Source of the DNA: Erysipelotrichaceae bacterium NK3D112
GTDB taxonomy: Bacteria > Bacillota_I > Bacilli_A > Erysipelotrichales > Erysipelotrichaceae
DNA length: 64,000 bases
Assembly (NCBI GenBank): GCA_000701725.1
Contig: JNJQ01000003.1
Coordinates: forward strand, 1-64,000
Direction: 5' to 3'
In this document: piece after piece, positions 35,362-43,598 of the stretch
How the letters are laid out: each line of letters begins with the position of its first letter
Numbering within the stretch: the first letter of the stretch is position 1
Notes under the pieces: model-generated
Told to the model about the DNA's origin: nothing
Seen by the model: the letters and a program-made list of their open reading frames with translations, nothing else
Databases searched by the model: none
Translations under genes and position numbers: made by a program

Positions 35362-36849
35362 TTATTTCTTATGGTATAAGCGCTTCTGGTGATAAACCGG
35401 TTCGCTTGTCACATTAACCCCGAGCTTGCGGAAGACATTGGCATCTTCAAGCGGAAGAATGACAGTGGAATGCGCTTCGGAACCTTTGAGATTCACAAGC
35501 TGTTCCATAGCCTTGGCGGCAGCCTGATTGGTTTTGGCAACAATTGCCAGGGCAATCAGAACCTCATCGCTGTGCAGGCGGGGATTGCGGTTGCCGAGGT
35601 TGTTTACCTTGAGCTGCTGAATGGGCATGACATATTCCGGATCAATCAGCTTGGTTTCCTTGTCAATGCCGGCCAGCGCCTTGATCGCGTTGATGATCGT
35701 CGCGGCGGAAGGACCGAAGAGGGAGGATGTTCTGCCGGTTACGATTCTGCCATCCGGCAGCTGCAGCGCCATTGCGGGCTCACCGGTCTCATGAGCTTTG
35801 TTGGCAGCTCTGAGTGTGACGTCTCTGTCACTGGGCACAACGCCGACCTCGTTCATGAGCAGTTTGATCTTTTCGACGGATCTTTCATCGCCCATGTCAT
35901 TGCGCACATCAACCTTGGCCTGATAATAGCGGCGGATGATTTCCTGCTTGGAAGCCTCACGTGCGGCATTGTCATCAATGATGCAGTAGCCGACCATATT
36001 CACACCCATGTCAGTGGGGGATTTGTAAATGGATTCATTGAGGATTCGGGAAATAATGCGGTTGAGAACCGGGAAGATCTCAATGTCGCGGTTATAGTTG
36101 ACCGCGGTTGTGTGATAAGCCTCAAGATGATACGGGTCGATCATGTTGATGTCATCAAGATCCGCGGTTGCGGATTCATAAGCCAGATTGACCGGATGGT
36201 GAAGCGGAAGATTCCAGACCGGGAAGGTTTCAAACTTCGCATAACCGGAAGTGATGCCGTTGGCGGCGTCATGATACAGCTGGGAAATGCATGTGGCCAT
36301 CTTGCCTGAACCCGGGCCCGGTGCGGTCACGACGATCAGGTTGCGCTCTGTCTGCACATATTCATTCTTGCCGAGTCCTTCCGCGCTGACAATGAAGTCA
36401 ACATCGGTCGGATAGCCGGGGATCGGATAGTGGAGATAGCTCTTGATGCCGGCATTCTTCAGCTGGTTGCGGAAGGTATCCACACCGGACTGATGTGCAT
36501 ACTGCGTAATGACGACACTGCCGACATAAAGATCCAGGGATCTTAATGCGTCCACCATGCGGAAGACTTCCTGATCATAGGTGATGCCAAGATCGCCGCG
36601 TGATTTGGAATGCTCAATGTTGTTGGCATTGATGCATATAATCAGTTCCACCTGATCCTTGAGTGTGGTCAGAAGTTTGATCTTATTATTGGGATCATAA
36701 CCGGGCAGAACTCTTGAGGCATGGAAATCCTCAAACATCTTTCCGCCGAATTCCAGATAAAGCTTTCCTTTGAAAAGATTGATCCGTTCCAGAATTTTTT
36801 CGCTTTGGAGCTTCAGATACTTATTAGAATCAAATGCCTGTCTGATCAT
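35362..36849 (-). CDS. UPF0371 (DUF1846) family protein
   Basis: This 495-residue conserved protein of Bacillota matches UPF0371/DUF1846. Features are [20 protein letters not shown] near residue 30, [11 protein letters not shown] near residue 117, [15 protein letters not shown] near residue 178 (P-loop-like), and a C-terminal [13 protein letters not shown]. Its biochemical function has not been established. I start it at ATG 36849, 7 bases after GGAGGT; the longer frame from 36864 begins inside that site. A TATACT lies 23 bases upstream of the ribosome binding site region. Confidence 0.9.
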   Translation of the reverse strand: MIRQAFDSNKYLKLQSEKILERINLFKGKLYLEFGGKMFEDFHASRVLPGYDPNNKIKLLTTLKDQVELIICINANNIEHSKSRGDLGITYDQEVFRMVDALRSLDLYVGSVVITQYAHQSGVDTFRNQLKNAGIKSYLHYPIPGYPTDVDFIVSAEGLGKNEYVQTERNLIVVTAPGPGSGKMATCISQLYHDAANGITSGYAKFETFPVWNLPLHHPVNLAYESATADLDDINMIDPYHLEAYHTTAVNYNRDIEIFPVLNRIISRILNESIYKSPTDMGVNMVGYCIIDDNAAREASKQEIIRRYYQAKVDVRNDMGDERSVEKIKLLMNEVGVVPSDRDVTLRAANKAHETGEPAMALQLPDGRIVTGRTSSLFGPSAATIINAIKALAGIDKETKLIDPEYVMPIQQLKVNNLGNRNPRLHSDEVLIALAIVAKTNQAAAKAMEQLVNLKGSEAHSTVILPLEDANVFRKLGVNVTSEPVYHQKRLYHKK

Positions 36850-36943
36850 AACGCAGACCTCCATAGCGCCTAGTATAACAGAATGAAGTGATTTGAAAAA
36901 GAAAAATCAAAACGATGGTATAATCTTTAGCGGAGTGTGAATC

Positions 36944-38011
36944 ATGTCACTGGAAAGCGATCTGTTCGAAAAAATGAGACCGGATACCGGCAGACTTGCC
37001 GATTACGGTTTTAAAAAGAATGACAATCAATACATTCTGGACCGAATGATCTGCGGTGAGACTATGAAGGCGCGCATCATCATCGATGAGTCTCTTCATA
37101 TCAGCGGCAGAGTCTATGACGATTTCGATGAGGAATATGTGGCATTCCGTCCCGAAGGGGCAAGAGGGGAATTCGCCGCCAGAGTCAGAATGGAATACAT
37201 TGATCTGCTTGAGGATATTGCCCGTCACTGTTTTGTCAAAGTGCCGTTTATTTCGGATCAGGCAAACCGGATCAATGATTATATTTTCAATGTCTATCAC
37301 AATGTGCCGGAATATATCTTTGCAAAATTCCCGGGCTATGCGGTTTACAGAAATGATGGCGGCAAATGGTATGGACTGATTGCGGAGGTTCCTGCAGGAA
37401 CACTGCCCGAAGTGGATGAGAAAAAGGAAATCATCAATATCCGTGTGGATTCTTCGGAAATGGCAGAGATTCTGAATCTGCCGGGCATCTTTCCGGCCTT
37501 TCATATGAACAAGAAAAACTGGGTGACTGCCGTTCTGGACGATACGCTCTCAGATGCAGAAATCAAAAGACTGGTTGATCAGAGCCGTGAGCTGATCAGC
37601 GGCGGAAAAACGAATCTGATCCGCTCCGAATGGATTATTCCGTCCAATCCGAAATACTTCGATCTGGATCATGCCTTCTCAGTCAGTGAGCTGCTTTATT
37701 GGAAACAGAGCTCAAAAGTCAGAGTCGGCGATCTGGTCTATATCTACAGCGGCATGCCGTTTGGTGAAATCCGCTGGCTTTGCGAAGCGGTTGAGACCGA
37801 TCTGCCTTATAAAGGCGCCAACGACGGTCCGGTCCATTTTGAAAAGCTCATGCGGCTGAAAAAGATCCGCTTCTTTGACGGTCATCTGCTGAACCGCAAA
37901 ATGATTGCCCGCTATGGCGTGACCAACATCCGTGGACCGCGCTATATGCCCAAAGAACTCAAAGAGGAAATTATCCGTTTATACAATCTGGAGGAAAATG
38001 AAAATGAGTGA
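36944..38011 (+). CDS. MmcQ/YjbR-like protein with a C-terminal EVE-like region
   Basis: The 355-residue protein seems to combine two modules. Residues about 1-230 contain a MmcQ/YjbR-type region (YIFAKFPGYAVYRND, WYGLIAEVPAG, MNKKNWVTAVLDDTLSDAEI). Residues 225-355 begin IIPSNPKYFDLDHAFS and include VRVGDLVYIYSG and GEIRWLCEAVETDLPY, resembling EVE/PUA-like nucleic-acid-binding folds. A TATAAT (36917-36922) and GGAGTG precede the start. It overlaps pepF by 8 bases. The function is unknown; binding of modified nucleic acid is an inference from the EVE-like part. Confidence 0.75.
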   Translation: MSLESDLFEKMRPDTGRLADYGFKKNDNQYILDRMICGETMKARIIIDESLHISGRVYDDFDEEYVAFRPEGARGEFAARVRMEYIDLLEDIARHCFVKVPFISDQANRINDYIFNVYHNVPEYIFAKFPGYAVYRNDGGKWYGLIAEVPAGTLPEVDEKKEIINIRVDSSEMAEILNLPGIFPAFHMNKKNWVTAVLDDTLSDAEIKRLVDQSRELISGGKTNLIRSEWIIPSNPKYFDLDHAFSVSELLYWKQSSKVRVGDLVYIYSGMPFGEIRWLCEAVETDLPYKGANDGPVHFEKLMRLKKIRFFDGHLLNRKMIARYGVTNIRGPRYMPKELKEEIIRLYNLEENENE

Positions 38012-39806
38012 AAAAATCAGAGAGAGAAATGAAATCGAGGAGCAGTACAAGTGGGACCTTTCCGCATTGTTTGACAACGATGCGAAATGGGAGGAGGCAC
38101 TTGCCTCAATGGATGAGGAAATCGCAAAGATCGCTTCCTGGAAGGGAAAGCTGAACAACGCACAGACCATCCGTGAATTCCTGGATGCCCGCAGCGCGCT
38201 CAGCCGTAAGCTCGAAAACATCTTTACCTATTCCTTCCTGCGCAACAGCGAGGATACCCGCGCTTCCGACGCCCAGTCCATGTATGCAAGAGCCTATGCG
38301 AAGATTGTCGCTGCGGAAAGCGAAGCCGCTTTCTTCAGACCGGAAGTGCTGTCTCTTGGCGAGGAGAAGCTGAATGAAATCATCGGTGACGAATGCCTGA
38401 AGCCCTATGAATTCCTGATGAAGGATATGCAGAGAATGGCAGCCCATACACTTTCCTCCAAAGAGGAACAGCTGCTTGCCGCTTTCGGCGAAGCCCTTGG
38501 CGCCTCCGGCAGAATCGCTGAGACACTGATGGATGCCGATATGGTCTATGATTCCGTCCAGGACGGCGAAGGCAATGAGCGCGAAGTCAGCGACGCAAAC
38601 TATATCCTGCTGCAGTCCGACTCAGACCGTGTGCTCAGAGAAAATGCCTTCCGTTCCTATTACAAGAGCTATAAGCAGCACATCAACACCTATGCGGCAG
38701 CTTATTCCGGAACCGTCAAGGCTATGACCACCGAAGCAAAATTCAGAGGTTTTGAATCAAGCCGCGCCATGAGCCTTGCCAATGACAACATTCCGCTGGC
38801 AGTCTATGACAACCTGATCGCGACCGTTCACAAGCACATGGACACCATGCACAGATATGTGAAGCTGAGAAAGAAGATTCTCGGTGTTGATGAACTGCAT
38901 TACTATGATGTGTATGCGCCTCTGGCAGGGGATGTCTCCAAAAAGTACACCTATGACGAGGCAAAGCAGCTTGTTCTCAAGGCGGTCAGCCCGCTTGGCG
39001 AGGATTACTGCAATACCGTGAAACAGGCCTTTAAAGAGAGATGGATTGATGTCTATCCCAACACCGGCAAATCCGGCGGCGCTTATTCCAGCGGCACATA
39101 TGATTCCAGACCTTACATCATGATGAACTTCACGGGCACTCTGGATTCCGTTTCCACAATTGCCCATGAGATGGGTCATTCCATGCATTCCTGGAATACC
39201 AACCACACCCAGCCTTATCATTATGCGGACTACACGATGTTCGTGGCGGAAGTCGCTTCCACCGTCAATGAGAACCTGCTGATTGAACAGCTGCTGGCGG
39301 ATGAGAAGGATCCGAAAAACAGACTGGCTCTGCTGAACCAGTATCTGGAAGGATTCAAGGGAACCGTCTACAGACAGACGATGTTTGCGGAATTTGAAAT
39401 GAAGGCCCATGCAATGGCAGAGCGCGGCGAGTCTCTTGACCAGGCTGCGTTATGCGCGATTTACAAAGATCTGATCAAGCAGTATTTCGGCGAGGATCTT
39501 GTCATTGATGATGAAGTCCAGTACGAATGGAGCAGAATTCCTCATTTCTACAGACCGTTCTATGTCTTCGTCTATTCCACCGGCTACTGCACAGCCAGCG
39601 CCTTAAGCCAGATGATTCTTTCCGAAGGCAAACCGGCCGTTGACAGATACATTGATTTCCTGAAGATGGGATCTTCCGCTTATCCGATTGATGAGCTGAT
39701 ACATGCGGGCGTTGATCTCAACACACCTGAGCCCATTGACAGAGCACTTGAAAAATTCGAACAGGTTGTCGCGGAAGCGGAAAAGATCGCTGACGAGCTT
39801 GCCTGA
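38004..39806 (+). CDS. pepF: Oligoendopeptidase F (M3 family)
   Basis: This cytosolic zinc endopeptidase degrades short peptides. The 600-residue protein has the M3 motif IAHEMGHSMHS (HExxH-type core HEMGH near residue 388), with the third zinc ligand in VAEVASTVNENLL about 25 residues later. The C-terminal FYRPFYVFVYSTGYCTAS lines the active site. ATG 38004 follows GGAGG by 9 bases and overlaps the previous stop; ATG 37998 is less well spaced. It ends at a strong terminator. Confidence 0.95.
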   Translation: MSEKIRERNEIEEQYKWDLSALFDNDAKWEEALASMDEEIAKIASWKGKLNNAQTIREFLDARSALSRKLENIFTYSFLRNSEDTRASDAQSMYARAYAKIVAAESEAAFFRPEVLSLGEEKLNEIIGDECLKPYEFLMKDMQRMAAHTLSSKEEQLLAAFGEALGASGRIAETLMDADMVYDSVQDGEGNEREVSDANYILLQSDSDRVLRENAFRSYYKSYKQHINTYAAAYSGTVKAMTTEAKFRGFESSRAMSLANDNIPLAVYDNLIATVHKHMDTMHRYVKLRKKILGVDELHYYDVYAPLAGDVSKKYTYDEAKQLVLKAVSPLGEDYCNTVKQAFKERWIDVYPNTGKSGGAYSSGTYDSRPYIMMNFTGTLDSVSTIAHEMGHSMHSWNTNHTQPYHYADYTMFVAEVASTVNENLLIEQLLADEKDPKNRLALLNQYLEGFKGTVYRQTMFAEFEMKAHAMAERGESLDQAALCAIYKDLIKQYFGEDLVIDDEVQYEWSRIPHFYRPFYVFVYSTGYCTASALSQMILSEGKPAVDRYIDFLKMGSSAYPIDELIHAGVDLNTPEPIDRALEKFEQVVAEAEKIADELA

Positions 39807-39814
39807 TAAAATTG

Positions 39815-39842
39815 ATCCGGACGATTTGTCCGGATTTTTTTT
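39815..39842 (+). terminator. Intrinsic terminator of pepF
   Basis: ATCCGGAC, loop GATTT, GTCCGGAT, then TTTTTTT. Confidence 0.9.
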
Positions 39843-39854
39843 GAACCTGTATCA

Positions 39855-39860
39855 TATAAT
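39855..39860 (+). promoter_or_regulatory. TATAAT -10 six bases before a start codon
   Basis: A perfect TATAAT ends at 39860, while the ATG of the MFS-like gene is at 39867. Transcription would start at or within a base or two of the ATG, implying a leaderless mRNA. No ribosome binding site and no good -35 is visible. Confidence 0.6.
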
Positions 39861-39866
39861 GAAATT

Positions 39867-40904
39867 ATGAAAGCATGCAGAAGCGGTACAAAGATCATTG
39901 CGGTGCATTCCATCAGCCACATGGCTGTGGATTTCATCTGCATTCTTTCCCTGATGCATTCCTTTGGCAATGATGCGCAGATGATTGTGCTTTACAATTT
40001 TTGTGCTTTCGCATTGCAGCTGCCGGCCGGACTGATGCTTGATCTGCTGGTCAAAGACCGTAATGACAAACAGGGGATTCCGCTGTACGCAGCCATTGCC
40101 GGCATGGTGCTATGCATGATCGGATCATTTACTGCACCTTTAATCAGCGGCCTTGGCAACGCACTGTTTCATACCGGTGCAGGTATGATCTGTATGGAAC
40201 AGGATGAAGTGAACTCCTTCAAAGGCAGGGGACTCGGCGTGTTTGTGGCGCCTGGAGCACTTGGTGTGACAGGCGGTATTCTCCTAGCTTCCACAGAATG
40301 GTTTTCCATCGTCCGCATTGTACTCTGTGCGCTGCTGGCACTGCTTTGCCTGATTGCACTTTCCATGCACAGGCACGCTGAAATAAGCAGAAAACCGGTA
40401 TCGCAGTCCCTGCATACGGATGATCTCAGAATTTCGTTTCTGTGTCTGGCAGCAGTCATTCTGCGCTCGATTGCCGGCACTTCGCTGGTGTTCTCATGGC
40501 GTAACGGTGTTGTCTATATTGTTCTTTCAACGCTTGCTCTGGCAGCTGGAAAAGCGGCCGGCGGTTTTCTGAGTGCGCGGCTCAATGTAAAGAAAGCTTC
40601 CGTCATGTCCCTGGTTCTGGCAGCAGCCTTTTATCTGGTGAGCGATCATCCGTTCTTTGGCCTTTGCGCATTGTTTTTCTTCAATATGACCATGCCTTTG
40701 ACACTTTACATTGAGATGAAAAATCATCCGGATATGCATGGATTCGCGTTCGGCCTGCTCACGTTCGGTCTGTTTCTCGGCTGGCTGCCGGCCTTTTACG
40801 GAATCTGTAAAAATGTGAATGCGCCATTGCCCGGTGCAGTGATTTCCATCCTCAGTATGATCCTTTTGGTATCTGCGGAAGCGTTGCGAAAGAGGAACTC
40901 ATGA
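39867..40904 (+). CDS. MFS-like multi-pass membrane protein
   Basis: The 345-residue protein has about ten to eleven hydrophobic helices and an MFS-like pattern, including a DLLVKDRNDKQG cytoplasmic loop and SARLNVKKASVMSL. It is shorter than the usual 12-helix transporters (about 400 residues). Helix ends such as GLGNALFHTGAGMIC and PGALGVTGGILLA recall MFS motifs, but no specific family was recognised. It heads a four-gene cassette with a small membrane protein and two signal-peptide microproteins, linked by 4- and 19-base overlaps. Its start appears leaderless. The substrate is unknown. Confidence 0.75.
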   Translation: MKACRSGTKIIAVHSISHMAVDFICILSLMHSFGNDAQMIVLYNFCAFALQLPAGLMLDLLVKDRNDKQGIPLYAAIAGMVLCMIGSFTAPLISGLGNALFHTGAGMICMEQDEVNSFKGRGLGVFVAPGALGVTGGILLASTEWFSIVRIVLCALLALLCLIALSMHRHAEISRKPVSQSLHTDDLRISFLCLAAVILRSIAGTSLVFSWRNGVVYIVLSTLALAAGKAAGGFLSARLNVKKASVMSLVLAAAFYLVSDHPFFGLCALFFFNMTMPLTLYIEMKNHPDMHGFAFGLLTFGLFLGWLPAFYGICKNVNAPLPGAVISILSMILLVSAEALRKRNS

Positions 40905-41242
40905 TCCGCACATTGTTTGAACCGCTGATCCTGACCATGATCCTGGAGGCGGCAGGGGCTTATGTGCTTGGCGTCCGTGATCTGAAACGGCAGTATCTGA
41001 TCCTGCTTGTCAACTGCATCACCAATCCCTTGCTGGTATGCGCATCGCTTCTGGCCATGCATTTCATGGGTGTGCAGAGCGGGATAATGATCACATATGT
41101 GCTGTTTGAACCGATTGTGGTGATCGCTGAGTATCTGATGTATCAGAAGAAAATGGATGTGCCGATGCATCCGCTGATCTTCTCGGCTTTGCTGAATATG
41201 ATTTCCATTTGCGGAGGTGTTTTATGGAGAAGTCTCTTTTAA
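40901..41242 (+). CDS. Small four-helix membrane protein, function unknown
   Basis: The 113-residue protein has about four helices: LFEPLILTMILEAAGAYVLG, then YLILLVNCITNPLLVCASLL, then ITYVLFEPIVVIAEYLMY, then LIFSALLNMISICGGVL. Asn/Pro pairs inside the helices and a repeated LFEP motif are notable. It overlaps the MFS-like gene by ATGA and the next microprotein gene by 19 bases, so the products are likely made together. I do not recognise a family. Confidence 0.72.
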   Translation: MIRTLFEPLILTMILEAAGAYVLGVRDLKRQYLILLVNCITNPLLVCASLLAMHFMGVQSGIMITYVLFEPIVVIAEYLMYQKKMDVPMHPLIFSALLNMISICGGVLWRSLF

Positions 41243-41415
41243 GAAAATCAATCGCAGCCATCTGTTCCGTATTCTTCTTTGGCATTATGGCAATTCCGGT
41301 AAAGGCGGACGCTGCTCCGGTGCCTTTTTATGCAGCCATGACGCTCTGGCCTTTGATACTGGCCGTGCTAATTATGATCATCGCAATCTTTCTGTACAGA
41401 AAATTTAAAAAGTGA
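41224..41415 (+). CDS. 63-residue signal-peptide microprotein with one membrane helix
   Basis: ATG 41224 follows GGAGGT. The protein has a basic start (MEKSLLRKS), a signal-peptide core and a likely cleavage at VKA-DAAPVP. A short outer segment reaches LWP, followed by a helix (LILAVLIMIIAIFLY) and the tail RKFKK. The mature form would be about 34 residues, outside-in with a basic cytosolic end. The downstream microprotein shares the same plan and the mature start D-x-A-P-V/I-P. Function is unknown. Confidence 0.72.
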   Translation: MEKSLLRKSIAAICSVFFFGIMAIPVKADAAPVPFYAAMTLWPLILAVLIMIIAIFLYRKFKK

Positions 41416-41458
41416 TTTGATCTGATTGAAATCTACAAATTAATAGCGGAGGTAATTT

Positions 41459-41656
41459 ATGAATACGATGAAAAGAAGAGGATTTGCCGCAGTTCTTTCG
41501 GCTGTCATGATCACACTGTTTTCTAAACTCACGGTGTATGCGGATCTGGCCCCGATTCCGCCTGAAGAGCCGGAGCCTCTACGGATCTGGCCGGCTTTGC
41601 TGATTGCGGCTGTGGTGATCATTGCCTTGGTTCTGTATTTCAGATATAGAAAATAA
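41459..41656 (+). CDS. 65-residue signal-peptide microprotein, paralogue of the preceding gene
   Basis: A perfect GGAGGTAATTT precedes ATG 41459. The plan repeats that of the gene before: basic start (MNTMKRRG), hydrophobic signal and cleavage near VYA-DLAPIP. A proline- and glutamate-rich outer segment (PPEEPEPLRIWP) leads to the helix ALLIAAVVIIALVLYF and the basic tail RYRK. The last gene of the cassette, it is followed by a hairpin shared with convergent lrgB. Function is unknown; a role as a small membrane-bound signal or transporter accessory is speculation. Confidence 0.72.
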   Translation: MNTMKRRGFAAVLSAVMITLFSKLTVYADLAPIPPEEPEPLRIWPALLIAAVVIIALVLYFRYRK

Positions 41657-41672
41657 TCAATCGCAAAATGAA

Positions 41673-41715
41673 AAAGACATCCGTTTCATGTGTATGCATG
41701 TGTGCGGATGTCTTT
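41673..41715. terminator. Hairpin between convergent cassette and lrgB
   Basis: AAAGACATCCG (41673-41683 with flanks) pairs with CGGATGTCTTT (41705-41715) around a 21-base loop. The T-tract is better on the minus strand, favouring lrgB. Confidence 0.7.
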
Positions 41716-41720
41716 CGCTA

Positions 41721-42413
41721 TTACAGGAACATTGCCCAGAGATTGGCACCGATGACGGTGATGATACCGGCGGTGACGATGGAAAGGGAACTCATTGCGC
41801 CTTCCACTTCACCGATTTCCATGGCTTTGGCGGTTCCGATGGCGTGGGCGCTGGTGCCGATGGCAAGACCCTTGGCAATCGGATCGGTGATGTTGGCTGC
41901 TTTCAGCACGCCTTCTGCGGAGATGTTGCCGAAGATACCGGTGACGATGATGGCAGCGACTGTGATCGGAACCACACCGCCAAGCTCTTCGGAAATGCTC
42001 ATGCCGATCGCGGTTGTGATCGACTTGGGCAGGAATGTGACATACTGCGCATGATCGAAGTGGAAGATCAGTGCGAAGATCAGAATGACTGTCATGGAAG
42101 TGATCGAACCGACAAAGATGGAGATCAGAATCGCTTTGATATTCTTCTTCATCCTCTCGATTTCCATATAAAGCGGAATTGCCAGGGATACGGTGGCAGG
42201 TGTGAGCAGATAGCTCAGATACTTTCCGCTGTTGCTGTAGGATGCGTAATCAATCCGGAACACCAGCAGGAAGATCATTGTGAGGGCGATGGAAATCAGC
42301 AGGGGATTGATCAGGCTGCTTTTGAATTTCGCCTTGAGCCACATGCCGAAATAATAGAAGATCAGAGAAATCACAACACCGACGGTGGTGCTGGAAGCGA
42401 AGAACTCGTTCAT
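41721..42413 (-). CDS. lrgB: LrgB family membrane protein
   Basis: This 230-residue multi-helix protein of the LrgB/CidB family includes SLAIPLYMEIERMKKNIKAI, FLPKSITTAIGMSISEELGG and LAIGTSAHAIGTAKAMEIGE, the conserved core of the family. LrgAB-type systems are linked to murein hydrolase control and, in Bacillus, to pyruvate transport; the role here is not shown by the sequence. I start it at ATG 42413, after GAAAGGAG. A longer in-frame extension up to 42734 runs antisense-like through lrgA and is not real. It overlaps lrgA by 4 bases. Confidence 0.92.
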   Translation of the reverse strand: MNEFFASSTTVGVVISLIFYYFGMWLKAKFKSSLINPLLISIALTMIFLLVFRIDYASYSNSGKYLSYLLTPATVSLAIPLYMEIERMKKNIKAILISIFVGSITSMTVILIFALIFHFDHAQYVTFLPKSITTAIGMSISEELGGVVPITVAAIIVTGIFGNISAEGVLKAANITDPIAKGLAIGTSAHAIGTAKAMEIGEVEGAMSSLSIVTAGIITVIGANLWAMFL

Positions 42414-42775
42414 GCGTTTTCTCCTTTCTTTTTGTCTTTCGAAATAATGAATTCGGCAGTTTTGCCGGTTACCACCATAACCACGACATTGCAGACGATC
42501 ACGGTGATCAAAGCGGGAATCAGAATCGGCTGAAGGGCACTGAAGGAGTCCAGAAGGCCGACGGCTGCCGGTATGAACATCACCGGCATGATGGCGATCA
42601 GAAACTGGGCGGCGGATTTCACCTGATCCAGTTTCAATACTCCCGCATAAAGCAGAATGAACATCAGCACAAGGCCGTAGATGGAAGCGGGGATGGGCAG
42701 GGGAAGCACATAACGGATGATTTCCCCGATGCATGTCACCAGCATGATGATCAGAAATTGCTGAAGATACTTCAT
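42410..42775 (-). CDS. lrgA: LrgA/CidA family membrane protein
   Basis: This 121-residue holin-like partner of LrgB has four helices. The conserved LPLPIPASIYGLVLMFILL lies near residue 24 and FLIAIMPVMFIPAAVGLLDS near residue 60. A lysine-rich tail (KDKKKGENA) follows. ACGAGG lies before the start. The gene is first in the two-gene operon, coupled by an ATGA overlap, and divergent from the glutathione peroxidase gene. Confidence 0.92.
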   Translation of the reverse strand: MKYLQQFLIIMLVTCIGEIIRYVLPLPIPASIYGLVLMFILLYAGVLKLDQVKSAAQFLIAIMPVMFIPAAVGLLDSFSALQPILIPALITVIVCNVVVMVVTGKTAEFIISKDKKKGENA

Positions 42776-42842
42776 GTTTTATACCTCGTCCCTCTCATTC
42801 TATTACATCGTGTCCCCGATTTGAAAAAAAATAATATCAATC

Positions 42843-42871
42843 TTGTTGACAGCCTTTAAATATTGTATAAA
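42843..42871 (+). promoter_or_regulatory. Promoter region of the glutathione peroxidase gene
   Basis: TTGTTG (42843-42848), a 17-base spacer, then TATAAA (42866-42871). An overlapping TTGACA (42846-42851) and a second TATAAT (42873-42878) leave the exact pair uncertain. AGCCTTTAAATATTG here is imperfectly inverted near the ribosome binding site (42885-42901). Confidence 0.5.
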
Positions 42872-42904
42872 ATATAATCGTAAGCAATATTAAAGGAGGC
42901 TGTT

Positions 42905-43447
42905 ATGAGCATTTATGATTATTCACTGACCACACGCAAAGGCGAAGAGGTTTCACTGAAGAATTTCGAAGGCAAGGTTATGCTTGTCGTCAATACAGCA
43001 ACCGGCTGCGGTTTCACTCCGCAGTACGAACAGCTCGAAGAAATGTATGAAAAGTATCATGACAGAGGATTTGAAATCATCGATGTTCCGTGCAACCAGT
43101 TTGCCGGCCAGACACCGGGAACCGATGAGGAAGTCCATGAATTCTGCACACTGAAATACAAGACACAGTTCGACCAGTTCAAGAAGAGCGATGTCAACGG
43201 TGAGAACCAGCTGCCGCTGTTCGCATACCTCAAGAGCCAGAAGGGCTTCGAAGGTTTCGGCAAAGGCGTCAAGGCGCTGGCAATGAGCGCCATGTGCAAG
43301 AAGATCGACAAGGACTATGCGTCCAAGCCTGATATCAAGTGGAACTTCACCAAGTTCGCGGTTGACCGCAAGGGCAATGTCGTCGCAAGATTTGAACCGA
43401 CCGCAAAGATGGAAGATGTTGACGCATGCGTCGCATCGCTTCTCTGA
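42905..43447 (+). CDS. Glutathione peroxidase family protein (cysteine type)
   Basis: This 180-residue peroxidase reduces hydroperoxides. The peroxidatic residue is Cys35 in NTATGCGFTPQYEQLE; the TGC codon shows it is not a selenoprotein. Other family motifs are DVPCNQFAGQTPGTDEE near residue 60 and the catalytic-site WNFTKFAVDRKG near residue 145. As in most Bacillota, the reductant is probably thioredoxin rather than glutathione. AAAGGAGG precedes the start. It is monocistronic with a terminator. Confidence 0.94.
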   Translation: MSIYDYSLTTRKGEEVSLKNFEGKVMLVVNTATGCGFTPQYEQLEEMYEKYHDRGFEIIDVPCNQFAGQTPGTDEEVHEFCTLKYKTQFDQFKKSDVNGENQLPLFAYLKSQKGFEGFGKGVKALAMSAMCKKIDKDYASKPDIKWNFTKFAVDRKGNVVARFEPTAKMEDVDACVASLL

Positions 43448-43467
43448 TTCAATACAGAAATTACCCC

Positions 43468-43497
43468 GAGCCGGAAACGGCTCTTTTCTTTTTTTGT
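43468..43497 (+). terminator. Intrinsic terminator
   Basis: GAGCCG, tetraloop GAAA, CGGCTC, then TTTTCTTTTTTT. Confidence 0.87.
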
Positions 43498-43598
43498 ACT
43501 TACGTGTTTGTGTGAAATGAAAATGAAAACATTTACTTTCTGTTGAAAATATATTCATGAATTGTGTAACATACATTCATTAGTACAGGAGGAATGCC

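Noticed and set aside
35389-36309. 306-codon plus-strand frame
   Set aside because: It is antisense to the UPF0371 gene and has no recognisable protein features.
41622-42533. 303-codon plus-strand frame rich in Asp, Gly and His
   Set aside because: It is antisense to lrgA/lrgB; the odd composition reflects reversed membrane-protein codons.
42414-42734. N-terminal extension of lrgB
   Set aside because: It runs through lrgA in another frame, while a good ribosome binding site precedes ATG 42413, which gives the usual LrgB length.
42990-43020. Selenocysteine in the glutathione peroxidase
   Set aside because: The active-site codon is TGC (Cys35), not TGA, and no SECIS-like element is needed.
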